This document shows positions 1 to 9,094 of a DNA stretch of 64,000 nucleotides, in pieces; position 1 is the first letter of the stretch; each line of letters starts with the position of its first letter. Origin of the DNA: Breznakibacter sp047600785 (lineage in GTDB: Bacteria; Bacteroidota; Bacteroidia; Bacteroidales; Marinilabiliaceae); assembly GCA_047600785.1 (NCBI GenBank), contig JASGKH010000001.1, positions 62,001 to 126,000 of the forward strand. Reading direction: 5' to 3'. The translations under genes were made by a program, and so were the position numbers. The notes under the pieces were generated by a model. The model was not told the DNA's origin. It saw nothing but the letters and a program-made list of their open reading frames with translations, and searched no databases.

Positions 1-1393
1 AGTTCACGAAATGGTGTTCGATCTTATGTTCTCGCTCGAAGCCAACGAACGCCAGCTTGATTTTCCAACCGTTTACGGTTCGGCCAAAGAGGGTTGGATG
101 TCCTCCGATTGGAAGGTTCGCACCAACGATATTGCAGCCATCCTAGATGCCATTATTGAGCATATCCCGGCTCCGGACGAATTGAAGGGCACACCCCAGA
201 TGTTAATTACCAGCCTTGACTATTCGTCGTACATTGGGCGGATTGCCGTAGGGCGTGTGCATCGGGGGGAATTGAAAACAGGTCAAAACGTGTCGCTCGT
301 TAAGCGTGATGGACGTGTGACCCGTACGAAAATCAAGGAGCTTTATACGTTCGAAGGCCTTACCAAAACGCAGACCGATCGTGTTGGATGCGGAGAGATT
401 TGTGCATTGGTTGGGTTAGAGAATTTTGAGATTGGGGATACCGTGGCCGATTACGAAAACCCCGAAGGTCTCGATCCTATAGCCATCGACGAACCAACCA
501 TGAGCATGTTGTTCACCATCAACAATTCGCCGTTTTTCGGAAAAGAGGGGAAAATGGTGACTTCGCGCCATATCAAAGAACGCTTGGATAAGGAACTGGA
601 AAAGAACCTTGCCCTAAGGGTGGAGGAAACTTCGTCGGCCGATGCTTGGAACGTGTACGGACGTGGCGTGCTGCATTTGTCGGTGCTGATCGAAACCATG
701 CGTAGGGAAGGATATGAATTGCAAGTCGGTCAGCCCCGGGTGATCATTAAAGATATTGCCGGGGAAAAATGTGAGCCCATTGAGGAGTTAGCCATCGACA
801 TTCCCGATGAATATGCAGGAAAGGCCATTGAAATGGTAACCCAGCGTAAAGGGGAGATGGTATCGATGGAGCGCAAGGAAGATCGTGTGCATTTGGAATT
901 CCGTATCCCGTCACGTGGTATTATTGGACTAAGAAGCAACATGTTAACGGCCTCTGCCGGAGAGGCTATCATGGCGCATCGCTTTGTTGAGTTTGCACCA
1001 TGGCGTGGAAACATAGAGAAACGCGTGAACGGGTCGCTCATTGCCATGGAAACAGGTACTGCATTTGCCTATGCCATCGATAAATTGCAGGACCGTGGCA
1101 AGTTCTTCATTTCTCCGCAGGAAGAGGTGTACATGGGACAGGTGATTGGAGAAAATAACCGTGAGGGTGATTTGGTGGTGAACGTGACCAAGTCGAAAAA
1201 ACTAACCAACATGCGGGCGTCCGGTTCCGATGATAAAGTACGCATCGTTACCCCGATCACTTTTAGTCTGGAAGAAGCCCTTGAATATATTCAGGAAGAC
1301 GAATATGTGGAGGTAACACCTAAGTCGATTCGTCTGCGGAAAATCTTTTTGAACGAGAACGACCGCAAACGGGCCGCGAATAACAAAGACTGA
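1..1393 (+). CDS. typA: Ribosome-associated GTPase TypA/BipA, C-terminal part
   Basis: This is the distal part of a translational GTPase that binds the 70S ribosome and assists 50S maturation and stress adaptation. The reading frame is open to the left edge, so the G domain with its P-loop is outside the window and the first ATG at 11 is internal. What is visible matches the family in order: the end of the GTPase domain (SLEANERQLDFPTVYGSA), the EF-Tu-like beta barrel (YSSYIGRIAVGRVHRG), the EF-G domain III/V-like parts with FRIPSRGIIGLRSN, and the TypA-specific C-terminal domain ending in VEVTPKSIRLRKIFL. A strong hairpin terminator follows the stop. Identification is secure; only the start is missing. 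Confidence 0.97.
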   Translation, partial: VHEMVFDLMFSLEANERQLDFPTVYGSAKEGWMSSDWKVRTNDIAAILDAIIEHIPAPDELKGTPQMLITSLDYSSYIGRIAVGRVHRGELKTGQNVSLVKRDGRVTRTKIKELYTFEGLTKTQTDRVGCGEICALVGLENFEIGDTVADYENPEGLDPIAIDEPTMSMLFTINNSPFFGKEGKMVTSRHIKERLDKELEKNLALRVEETSSADAWNVYGRGVLHLSVLIETMRREGYELQVGQPRVIIKDIAGEKCEPIEELAIDIPDEYAGKAIEMVTQRKGEMVSMERKEDRVHLEFRIPSRGIIGLRSNMLTASAGEAIMAHRFVEFAPWRGNIEKRVNGSLIAMETGTAFAYAIDKLQDRGKFFISPQEEVYMGQVIGENNREGDLVVNVTKSKKLTNMRASGSDDKVRIVTPITFSLEEALEYIQEDEYVEVTPKSIRLRKIFLNENDRKRAANNKD

Positions 1394-1416
1394 TAAAGCC
1401 CTTGGGCATATAAAAC

Positions 1417-1447
1417 AAAGGCCGTCAGCTTTTGCAGGACGGCCTTT
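1417..1447. terminator. Bidirectional intrinsic terminator
   Basis: A perfect 10-bp stem (AAAGGCCGTC paired with GACGGCCTTT) closes an 11-nt loop between two convergent genes. The plus strand continues into a T-rich tract, so it can end typA; the minus strand reading of the A-rich left flank may end the phosphatase gene as well. Confidence 0.8.
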
Positions 1448-1468
1448 CTTATTGTTCGTTTTTTTGGC

Positions 1469-2704
1469 TTATTTCAGGAATTCCATGCACACCAGTGCAA
1501 TGTCATCGAAAACAGCACCTGATTTCACCATTTCGGCAATGCGTTCTTTGATTTTTTCCAAATCGGATGTAATAGGGCCGTTGTTCGAAATGATTTTTTC
1601 CAATGCAATAATATCAAGTTCAATATTGTCATTTCGGATTATTTCGACCAATCCGTCGGTAAAGGCCACCAATTTTGAGTTTTTAGCAATGCTTGTTTTG
1701 CCCAACTGGATGTTTGGAATAAAATCGAGCATTCCCAATCCGATGCACCCTTTGTCGAGGTTTAGGATTTGGTTTTTACGGCTATCGTAGAGGATCGGGG
1801 GCAAATGGCCTGCGTTCACGTAAGTTAGTTTACGTGTCAACATGTTATACCGTCCAATGAACATGGTAATGAACTTTTCATTGTTGGCACTTTGGTTGAC
1901 TTTCTGGTTTAACTGGTTCACCAGTTTTTTCATATCGACATTGGCCGTAAACAAAGAACGGATAATGGCCTGGAAATTACTCATCAGCATGGCGGCACCT
2001 ACTCCTTTGCCCGACACATCGGCAATGCAAAACCCGATTTTATAGCGCGACAGCTTAATGATATCGTAATAGTCGCCGCCGATGCCATAATGAGGCTGAT
2101 AAAATGTGCGGATGTTGATGGACGGGTTTTGTGGCAAGTCATCTTCGCCGGGGATGAGCTGGTTTTGTATTTTGGCCGCCAGTTGCATTTCCCGTTTCCA
2201 TGCCTCTTGTTCAAGCAGTGCGTTTTGCATCCGTTTATTTTCGATAAATACGATGATGAGGTTCGAAATAATTTGGATGAGCCTTAAATGCTTGATTGTA
2301 GGGCTTATTCCCTGTTGCTCTTCTTCGATATCGCCGATTAACACAAAACCAATCTCGCGATATCGGTGAAACAACGGAATGACCGCGTCAAAGCCCTTTA
2401 ATTGCGGAGGATGTGAAACCGTAATATTTTCAATGGTTTTATAGCCCAATAGATCACGCCCCACGTCTATTTTTTCGGTCTCCTCTGGAGTTACGCCTGC
2501 GGCCAAGATGTTTTTCCATACCCCGTCGGTCAATGTATAAACCAATATTTTCCCCACCTCGAGCTCTTCGCGCAACAAAATCTCGAACTCGCCCAGCAGG
2601 TCGTCAATCGTGTGGTCCTGGTTGATGGTTTGGGCAATGTCCAAAATAATATTCAGCCTATCTTTATAAAGCGCGATGCGTTTTTTGGCCAATTGGGGTA
2701 TCAT
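1469..2704 (-). CDS. GAF-domain SpoIIE/PP2C-type serine phosphatase
   Basis: A 411-residue cytoplasmic signalling phosphatase. Residues about 1-165 read as a GAF-like sensor (DIAQTINQDHTIDDLL near the start is the usual lead-in). Residues about 170-411 form the RsbU/SpoIIE metal-dependent phosphatase: AAKIQNQLIP at the domain start, the metal-binding GGDYYDI, the ADVSGKGVGAAMLM block, YVNAGHLPP and FTDGLVEI. Such proteins dephosphorylate STAS-type anti-anti-sigma partners or other phosphoserine targets; no partner gene lies next to it. It stands alone, convergent with typA. A second SpoIIE-type phosphatase with a receiver domain lies at 14,088-15,269. Family call is firm, target unknown. Confidence 0.9.
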   Translation of the reverse strand: MIPQLAKKRIALYKDRLNIILDIAQTINQDHTIDDLLGEFEILLREELEVGKILVYTLTDGVWKNILAAGVTPEETEKIDVGRDLLGYKTIENITVSHPPQLKGFDAVIPLFHRYREIGFVLIGDIEEEQQGISPTIKHLRLIQIISNLIIVFIENKRMQNALLEQEAWKREMQLAAKIQNQLIPGEDDLPQNPSINIRTFYQPHYGIGGDYYDIIKLSRYKIGFCIADVSGKGVGAAMLMSNFQAIIRSLFTANVDMKKLVNQLNQKVNQSANNEKFITMFIGRYNMLTRKLTYVNAGHLPPILYDSRKNQILNLDKGCIGLGMLDFIPNIQLGKTSIAKNSKLVAFTDGLVEIIRNDNIELDIIALEKIISNNGPITSDLEKIKERIAEMVKSGAVFDDIALVCMEFLK

Positions 2705-2862
2705 GGTAACCGGTTGGTTATGGTTTTTCTAACGTCCTTTTTAACAAGTTTGTGCGCAGATCGAATGTTATATCGCATAAAGTTATAAAAAAAATGACAA
2801 TGTACGTCCAATTTGTTGTGCGTGACGGGCCGTAAGGGACCCAAATGGGAACTTTGGGCAAG

Positions 2863-2884
2863 AAAAAAGGGCCTTTCGGCCCTT
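2863..2884 (-). terminator. Intrinsic terminator of efp
   Basis: A 7-bp GC-rich stem (AAGGGCC/GGCCCTT, 4-nt loop) lies 11 bases beyond the efp stop; on the minus strand it runs into a T tract (the complement of the A run at 2863-2868). Confidence 0.8.
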
Positions 2885-2894
2885 CCTTAAATTA

Positions 2895-3461
2895 TTATTT
2901 AACCCGTTCAACGTATGAGCGGTCGCGGGTATCTACTTTGATCTTGTCGCCAAGGTTAACAAACAACGGAACCATGATGGTAGCTCCCGTATCGATGGTC
3001 GCGGGCTTTAACGATGAGGTTGAAGAAGTATCGCCTCTTACGCCGGGTTCCGTATAAGTGATCTCAAAATTGATAAACGAAGGAAGGTTTACCATAATTG
3101 GGGTTTCGGTATCGGCATGGTAAACGACCTCCACCTCTAATCCTTCTTTTAACAAATCGGGGTTATCCACCTGATCTTCATCAACGGTAATTTGTTCAAA
3201 TGTTTCCAGGTTCATAAAGTGATACCCGGCCTCATCGTTGTAAATAAACTGGTGCGGACGGCGTTCTACGCGCTGCTCGTTGACCTTTACACCCGATGAA
3301 AACGTGTTATCGATCACTTTACCCGTGGTGACATTTTTTAGTTTGGTACGGACAAATGCAGGGCCTTTGCCCGGCTTTACATGCTGGAATTGGATGATGA
3401 AATACAACTGTCCGTTGTATTCGATACACATACCATTGCGAAAATCTGCAGTAGTTGCCAT
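2895..3461 (-). CDS. efp: Translation elongation factor P
   Basis: A 188-residue, full-length EF-P, which binds between the ribosomal P and E sites and relieves stalling at polyproline stretches. The three-domain layout is complete: KOW-like domain I with the tip loop VKPGKGPA carrying Lys32 (the position that is modified or left bare, depending on the lineage), the two OB folds, and the signature GLEVEVVYHADTETPIMVNLP near residue 110-130. No modification enzyme gene is adjacent. Single gene with its own terminator; ATG at 3461 gives the conserved N-terminus MATTADFRNG. Confidence 0.97.
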   Translation of the reverse strand: MATTADFRNGMCIEYNGQLYFIIQFQHVKPGKGPAFVRTKLKNVTTGKVIDNTFSSGVKVNEQRVERRPHQFIYNDEAGYHFMNLETFEQITVDEDQVDNPDLLKEGLEVEVVYHADTETPIMVNLPSFINFEITYTEPGVRGDTSSTSSLKPATIDTGATIMVPLFVNLGDKIKVDTRDRSYVERVK

Positions 3462-3605
3462 TTGTATAATATCAGATTAAATCGTTAATATTCAGGCTTT
3501 AATAGGGTATTGTGAATGCCCCGCCAAAAATTTTTGGCAAAAATAATGCAATAAATTGAAATTAAAACTCTCAAATGGCAATAGTAACTTAAAGATTTAC
3601 AACCC

Positions 3606-4379
3606 TCAAGGCTTTATGCTGGTAAACGGGTGCTGAAGGTTTTTGTACGATTCCAGATTGCAGGTAAACGAGCCTACCACCAAATTGAAGCTTATGCGAA
3701 CCGGAATACGGTTGTTGTCACGGGTGATCCATACCTGCATGTCTTCTTCGGTTTTAAATGCACGGCCCACTTCGGTCACGGGAGAAAAACGATAACACTC
3801 TACTTTGCCAAACTTGGTTTTTAGCGTTTCGATGCCCGTGTAACGGATCCGTAACGGGAACAGTTCATTGGAAAAGTAAGTCATTATCTCAATTACCTCC
3901 CCCTGTTTCAGCTTGTCGTTGAATTTAAAATTACGGGCATAATAGAATGCCGATAAAATGTCTTGTATGCGTGAAGGGACAGGCTGCATGCCTTTTTTCT
4001 TGCTGATGACGTAAAGCGAGTCGTGGTTATAGGTCACCTCGTCGTAATACCTGTAACGACCCTCCTGGATGCTTCGGACTGATTTTACGGGCAGGCTGTT
4101 ATCCGGATTAATGAAACTCTCGTAACGATCGCGGATCTTAAACAGTGCATCGGCCACGCCAACCGTTTCGCCCCTTGCGACCACATGGTGGACTTTGGTT
4201 CCGAGGATTACCGTGTCACGCACTGACAATATCCCTTTTCCTCCGGTAATAAAACCGTAATTGAGCGAATAATTCAATGTTTCGCCATGACCGTATGAAT
4301 ATTTGGTTTGTGGATCCCTGCTGCCTGAAACCATTATCAATACTGCCAAAGCAACGGTACTGTAAACAAGACGCCTCAT
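3606..4379 (-). CDS. DUF3108 exported protein
   Basis: A 257-residue protein with a signal peptide (hydrophobic VALAVLIMVSGS). The mature part matches the DUF3108 pattern common in Bacteroidota: GETLNYSLNYGFITGGKG, RYESFINPDNSLP, a central block ending DILSAFYYAR, and IRYTGIETLKTKFGKVECYRFSP followed by a MQVWITRDNNRIPV strand. Family members are periplasmic beta-rich proteins of unknown function. It lies 60 bp downstream of tsaB on the same strand and may be cotranscribed with it, but that says little about its role. Confidence 0.85.
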   Translation of the reverse strand: MRRLVYSTVALAVLIMVSGSRDPQTKYSYGHGETLNYSLNYGFITGGKGILSVRDTVILGTKVHHVVARGETVGVADALFKIRDRYESFINPDNSLPVKSVRSIQEGRYRYYDEVTYNHDSLYVISKKKGMQPVPSRIQDILSAFYYARNFKFNDKLKQGEVIEIMTYFSNELFPLRIRYTGIETLKTKFGKVECYRFSPVTEVGRAFKTEEDMQVWITRDNNRIPVRISFNLVVGSFTCNLESYKNLQHPFTSIKP

Positions 4380-4439
4380 AATCGAAAGGATTAAATTACA
4401 AAAGGGTTAAAAACAATCCCATGCAATTATGAGACCGTT

Positions 4440-5132
4440 TTAAACGGGGATTTTATTCTTGGCGACCGTGGCCACGAAGTCTTTTAAATAAAAAGGCTCA
4501 AAATAAGCGACATCTTCGAATTTCTGTTGTGAATAGGCATTGTATGCCATTTCGGCCATGTTCATTGCCAATGGAAATTGGTCATCGATGAATATGGCAT
4601 TACGATGGGTAATGACTTGCTTGCATTTGGGGGCCCCGTCACCAAAAAAATAAACTTCGCCTTGTTCCAACTCATCGGTGAACGAATTTTCGGTGATTAC
4701 TTGGGCCGATACATCCATGATTTTATCCATTTGTGAACTGAACATGGCGGTATATACTTCCATACGCCTGGCGTCAATCATCGGACAAAACAACCGGTTC
4801 CCTTCCTTGATTGAGCTGACCACCGGCCATGCCAGCACATCCAACGATCCGATGGCAATTAACGGCTTGCCCAGTGCATAGCACAACCCCTTTGCAGTGG
4901 AAGTCCCGATGCGTAGCCCGGTATATGAACCAGGGCCACAACTGACGGCCACGGCATCGATTTGGTCGAATGAAACTCCGTTGTTCCCGAACAATTGCTG
5001 GATTAGTACGGTCAATTGCGAAGCATGTGAAAAACTCTCATATACTTCGATGTGGTGCACCATTTGGCTGTTTTCGGCCAAAGCCACCGAGCACACAGGA
5101 GTGGAGGTATCCATTAAAAGAATCAAAGCCAT
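4440..5132 (-). CDS. tsaB: tRNA N6-threonylcarbamoyladenosine synthesis protein TsaB
   Basis: TsaB (YeaZ) is the non-catalytic partner of TsaD in making the t6A37 modification of ANN-decoding tRNAs. The start was moved to the internal ATG at 5132, giving MALILLMDTSTPVCSVALAE, the conserved ASKHA-fold opening; the longer frame from 5171 adds 13 residues not seen in the family. Further motifs: ESFSHASQLTVLIQQL, the VSCGPGSYTGLRIGTSTAKGL block, and PMIDARRMEVYTAMF. Final length is 230 residues, normal for TsaB. Confidence 0.93.
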   Translation of the reverse strand: MALILLMDTSTPVCSVALAENSQMVHHIEVYESFSHASQLTVLIQQLFGNNGVSFDQIDAVAVSCGPGSYTGLRIGTSTAKGLCYALGKPLIAIGSLDVLAWPVVSSIKEGNRLFCPMIDARRMEVYTAMFSSQMDKIMDVSAQVITENSFTDELEQGEVYFFGDGAPKCKQVITHRNAIFIDDQFPLAMNMAEMAYNAYSQQKFEDVAYFEPFYLKDFVATVAKNKIPV

Positions 5133-5246
5133 GGGGAACGTTTTTACAAAAATAACAAATAAAAGAGCCAAAGGATTGGTTGCGAACAGGGGATTTGGAT
5201 AAACCGCAAATTGTTCCTTTGGCCCTTATCAAATTATCGGATGATG

Positions 5247-6278
5247 TTAATTGTAAACTTGCCCGCCTGTTGTGCTTTCACTGGTAATGACAATGGGGCC
5301 TTTGCCCAGTTTTAGTGTTTTCTTTTTCGATTGTCCGCGTGCCTGGATGAACGCGGTAGCCGATTTACACATAAAGGTCACTTCATCGGTTTTGTTGTCG
5401 ATTTGCATTCTTATTTTACCTTCGGTACTTTTGAACGATGAGTTTCCGGTAAGCATAACTCGTGTGCCAACTTGTTCGCCGGCTGTGGTTTGTAAGTTTA
5501 CGATTCCGTTTGTTTTAAATAATTTAAGCGGTCCGGCAAAGGAAATGACATTGATATCGCCCTTTATCTCGCTTATTTTAATGCTTCCGTTTACCGATTT
5601 GGCATTGACGCTGCCTTCGTGGAAATCGATGGAATGCTTGCCAGAAGTGCTTTCCGTTACGATGCTGCCCTTGCTTTGCGACAACGTAATATCGCCCTCT
5701 GTACTACTTGCATTGATGAGACCGTTTAAGTTGGTAAGGAATTGGTTGCCCGACTTGCTTTTGGCCGACAGTGTACCCTCGCAGGAAGAAAGTTTAACCA
5801 CTCCGGTTATCGATTCCAGGTTAACTGAGCCCTTGCTGTTGGCAATTTCCAAATTGCCCGATCGGCTCAGGGCCTTAAAGTTTGCATCGACCAGGTTATC
5901 GGCTTTTACGGTTCCTGATGTGGTATTAATGTCGATGGTTATGCCGGCCGGCACTTTCAATGTTACTTCTCCCGAATGGGTAGTCCATCCTTGGGCAGGG
6001 TATTTGATGGCGACAGACAAAGTGCCGTTCACGACCTCATTCACTAGTTGATATGCTTCATCTTGTTTATCAGAAATCAATTTTCCGGCAAACGAAACAG
6101 TTGCCCCATCGGTGCCTGACAGCTCGATTTTGCAAAACTGGCCATCCACTTTGATGGTTTTGATGCCTTGAAATTCGGAGGCTGCTTCGCGCACTACCGA
6201 TGATGTTTGTGCCGATAGGTTAAGGCAAAGGCCACCTATCAAAGCCCATAGGAGTAAAAATCTTGATGTCATGATCAA
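5247..6278 (-). CDS. DUF4097-type exported beta-strand-repeat protein
   Basis: A 343-residue protein with a signal peptide (SRFLLLWALIGGLCLNLSAQ). The mature chain is a series of short alternating strands with Ser/Gly turns (TTSGTVKAD, SRSGNLEIANSKGSVNLES, SKSGNQFL, STEGDITLSQSKGSIVTEST, SVNGSIKISEIKGDINV), the hallmark of the DUF4097/DUF2807-like right-handed beta fold found in cell-surface or periplasmic Bacteroidota proteins. Function is unknown. It is divergent from glyS. Either of the two near-adjacent ATGs could be the start. Confidence 0.8.
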   Translation of the reverse strand: MIMTSRFLLLWALIGGLCLNLSAQTSSVVREAASEFQGIKTIKVDGQFCKIELSGTDGATVSFAGKLISDKQDEAYQLVNEVVNGTLSVAIKYPAQGWTTHSGEVTLKVPAGITIDINTTSGTVKADNLVDANFKALSRSGNLEIANSKGSVNLESITGVVKLSSCEGTLSAKSKSGNQFLTNLNGLINASSTEGDITLSQSKGSIVTESTSGKHSIDFHEGSVNAKSVNGSIKISEIKGDINVISFAGPLKLFKTNGIVNLQTTAGEQVGTRVMLTGNSSFKSTEGKIRMQIDNKTDEVTFMCKSATAFIQARGQSKKKTLKLGKGPIVITSESTTGGQVYN

Positions 6279-6445
6279 ATGGTTTGTATGATATGTTTTG
6301 GTTATTTGGTACGCACCAGCCCGCGAAAGGTTACTTTTGGGTCTTTGAAAGCTTTGGCGTAGAATGCGGATGATGAAGGTAAACGATCATGGCTTTATTT
6401 GTTGCTTATATCGGTTTCAGGCTGTGTGCAATCACAAAATTCGTT

Positions 6446-6453
6446 TATTTTTG
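6446..6453 (+). promoter_or_regulatory. Bacteroidota -7 box upstream of glyS
   Basis: TATTTTTG matches the TAnnTTTG -7 element of the Bacteroidota primary sigma factor and lies 38 bases before the glyS ATG. I do not see a clear -33 TTTG at the ideal distance, so this is a likely, not certain, promoter. Confidence 0.5.
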
Positions 6454-6490
6454 TGCCTTTGTTTGAACCAATTAACAATTTACAGAATCA

Positions 6491-8044
6491 ATGGCACAGG
6501 AAGATGTTTTCAAGAAACTGGTAGCCCACTGCAAAGAATACGGGTTTGTGTTCCAATCGAGCGAGATTTACGACGGCCTGAGCGCTGTGTACGATTACGG
6601 CCAGTACGGGGTAGAATTGAAAAACAACATCAAAAAATATTGGTGGGACAGTATGGTGCTGTTGCACGAAAACGTGGTAGGCATTGACTCTGCCATTTTC
6701 ATGCACCCTACCATTTGGAAAGCTTCAGGCCATGTGGATGCATTCAACGACCCTTTGATTGACAATAAGGACAGTAAAAAACGCTATCGTGCCGATGTAT
6801 TGATCGAGGAATTATTGGCCAAGTACGAAGAAAAGATCAACAAAGAAATTGAAAAGGCAGCCAAAAAATTCGGCGATGCTTTTGACGGGGCCAAATTTCG
6901 TGAGACCAATCCCCGAGTGATTGATAATCAGGCCAAATGGGACGAAATACATAACCGCTTTGCCAAAGCGCTCAATGACGGCAATCTTGAAGAACTTCGT
7001 CAAATCATTATAGATTATGAAATAGTATGCCCAGTTTCGGGCACGCGCAATTGGACCGATGTGCGCCAGTTTAACCTGATGTTTGCTACCGAAATGGGTT
7101 CGACCGCCGATGGGGCCCTGAAAGTGTATCTTCGTCCCGAAACGGCCCAGGGGATTTTTGTAAATTTCCTCAACGTGCAAAAGACTGGCCGGATGAAAAT
7201 ACCTTTTGGTATCGCACAGATTGGAAAAGCGTTCCGTAACGAAATAGTGGCCCGTCAGTTCATTTTCCGTATGCGCGAGTTCGAACAAATGGAGATGCAA
7301 TTCTTTGTAAAGCCGGGAACCGAACTGGAATGGTTCCGCAAATGGAAAGAAACCCGCCTGAATTGGCACAAGGCATTGGGTCTGGGTGACCACAAATACC
7401 GTTACCACGACCATGAAAAACTGGCTCATTACGCCAATGCTGCCACCGACATCGAATTTGAAATGCCCTTTGGGTTTAAAGAAGTGGAAGGCATCCACTC
7501 ACGTACTGATTTTGATTTGTCGTCACATCAGCAATATTCGGGCAAAAAAATGCAATATTTCGATCCGGAGCAAAACGAGAGCTACATTCCTTACGTGATA
7601 GAAACTTCAATCGGCGTGGACCGCATGTTCCTCAGCGTATTGTCGGCGTCGTACTGTGAAGAAGAGGTACCCGGTAAGGACGGGGCCAGGGAAACCCGTG
7701 TGGTGTTACGAATCCCCCCAGTGCTGGCTCCGGTAAAACTGGCGGTGCTTCCGTTGGTGAAAAAAGATGGGCTTCCTGAGTTGGCCCGCCAGATCATCGA
7801 TGATCTTAAATTCAACTTCAACTGCCAGTACGATGAAAAAGACTCCATTGGCAAGCGCTACCGTCGTCAGGATGCCATTGGCACGCCTTTTTGCGTAACG
7901 GTGGACCACCAGTCGACCGAAGACCAGACCGTGACCATCCGCTACCGTGATACGATGGAGCAAGAGCGCGTGAAGATCTCAGAGCTTCAAGGTATTATTT
8001 CCAAAAAGGTGAGTATGAAGGAGCTTTTTAAAAAGCTGGTATAA
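6491..8044 (+). CDS. glyS: Glycyl-tRNA synthetase (single-chain type)
   Basis: A 517-residue class II aminoacyl-tRNA synthetase of the homodimeric (eukaryote/Gram-positive-like) type that charges tRNA-Gly. Motifs: the N-terminal YGFVFQSSEIYDGLSAVYDYG block, motif 1 near WWDSMV, motif 2 RNEIVARQFIFRMREFEQME, motif 3 IETSIGVDRMFL, the ELRPETAQG-like YLRPETAQGIFVNF, and a C-terminal anticodon-binding domain from about residue 405 (RIPPVLAPVKLAVLPLVKK). This is the form expected in Bacteroidota. It is monocistronic, with its own -7 box upstream and an intrinsic terminator downstream. Confidence 0.97.
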   Translation: MAQEDVFKKLVAHCKEYGFVFQSSEIYDGLSAVYDYGQYGVELKNNIKKYWWDSMVLLHENVVGIDSAIFMHPTIWKASGHVDAFNDPLIDNKDSKKRYRADVLIEELLAKYEEKINKEIEKAAKKFGDAFDGAKFRETNPRVIDNQAKWDEIHNRFAKALNDGNLEELRQIIIDYEIVCPVSGTRNWTDVRQFNLMFATEMGSTADGALKVYLRPETAQGIFVNFLNVQKTGRMKIPFGIAQIGKAFRNEIVARQFIFRMREFEQMEMQFFVKPGTELEWFRKWKETRLNWHKALGLGDHKYRYHDHEKLAHYANAATDIEFEMPFGFKEVEGIHSRTDFDLSSHQQYSGKKMQYFDPEQNESYIPYVIETSIGVDRMFLSVLSASYCEEEVPGKDGARETRVVLRIPPVLAPVKLAVLPLVKKDGLPELARQIIDDLKFNFNCQYDEKDSIGKRYRRQDAIGTPFCVTVDHQSTEDQTVTIRYRDTMEQERVKISELQGIISKKVSMKELFKKLV

Positions 8045-8062
8045 CTTACATTGCAATGTAAC

Positions 8063-8098
8063 AAAACGGCCAATGGAATCTTTCTTTTTGGTCGTTTT
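8063..8098 (+). terminator. Intrinsic terminator of glyS
   Basis: An 11-bp stem with one G-T pair (AAAACGGCCAA with TTGGTCGTTTT) ends in a T run, 18 bases after the glyS stop. Confidence 0.75.
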
Positions 8099-8228
8099 TG
8101 TTTCTGGGGTAAAAAACAGATCGGTCGAGCCACGGAGCCACATGGAGATGCCAATGGAAAGACAGAAAGAATAGTTGTGGTTCCTGTCTGGACCGTTTAT
8201 CGGGGGAACATTCTTCTTGTAGCGGTGG

Positions 8229-9086
8229 TTAGCTTATCGTCTGTAAAAATGTCTGGAACAACTGGCGCGTCTTGATATTGTAATATCGGACCTCATCGAT
8301 GCCAACAATCCAACGCATGCCATTGACGGAATTGGTGACGAACACTTCGTCGACCGATCTCAGTGCACCGGGATCAATACCTGGCACTTCTACGGTTTTG
8401 AGGCCGTGCAATGCGGCCACTTTCATTATGGTCTGGCGCATGATGCCGTCCACACAGCCCGAATCGACAGATGGGGTATATAGCTTGTCGTTGGAGAACC
8501 AAAACAGGTTTGACGACAATGCTTCCACCACCAACCCATGGGTGTTAGTAATGAGCACTTCGGACAGATTGTGTTCATCCCGGTAATTGCCGGCCATCAC
8601 AAACAGCATGGAGCTGCCCGTTTTGAACGGCGAAATGATGCTGGGCTGTTTGGCCATGCTTGTATAAATACCCGCAATAAGGCCTTTGCTGTTTAATCCA
8701 AAAGAAGGTTCGTCCAATGGAGATGCTTCAATAAGGTACGAGCACAGGTTGGTCTCGGGGGCATAAAGGCCACCGTCGTTACGGAACACACTCAGCCTTA
8801 CCTTTGATGAGCCGAAATAGCGGTTTTTATTAATAAGGCTTTCTATCTTTTTCTCCAATACATCGATGGTGGGGAAACGTTTGGTCTGCATGCCTGTTAC
8901 TGCCATGGCACGCATTAGGCGCTCGTAATGGAGGTCGAACAGGAACGGCTGGTTTCCAAAGCAGCGGAAAGTTTCAAACACAGAATCGCCATAACGGAAT
9001 GCCCGGTTCTGGATGCCGAACTTCACCGCATCAAAGGGGGCAAATTCGCCGTTGTAACAACAAAAGGGGGAAAAGGGATGTGTCAT
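8229..9086 (-). CDS. Class IV aminotransferase (BCAT/aminodeoxychorismate lyase-like)
   Basis: A 285-residue fold-type IV PLP enzyme. The ATG at 9086 was chosen over the longer frame because it starts 9 bases after the preceding stop and gives the family-like opening CCYNGEFAPFDA. Visible signatures are NRAFRYGDSVFETFRC, LHYERLMRAMAV, VRLSVFRNDGG, LITNTHGLVVEALSSNLFWF, GIMRQTIMKVAA and DEVFVTNSVNGMRWI. The reaction could be branched-chain or D-amino-acid transamination or 4-amino-4-deoxychorismate lyase (PabC); the sequence alone does not decide. First on the left of a four-gene minus-strand run with the HAD, rhomboid and holA genes. Confidence 0.85.
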   Translation of the reverse strand: MTHPFSPFCCYNGEFAPFDAVKFGIQNRAFRYGDSVFETFRCFGNQPFLFDLHYERLMRAMAVTGMQTKRFPTIDVLEKKIESLINKNRYFGSSKVRLSVFRNDGGLYAPETNLCSYLIEASPLDEPSFGLNSKGLIAGIYTSMAKQPSIISPFKTGSSMLFVMAGNYRDEHNLSEVLITNTHGLVVEALSSNLFWFSNDKLYTPSVDSGCVDGIMRQTIMKVAALHGLKTVEVPGIDPGALRSVDEVFVTNSVNGMRWIVGIDEVRYYNIKTRQLFQTFLQTIS

Positions 9087-9094
9087 GGGGTTAA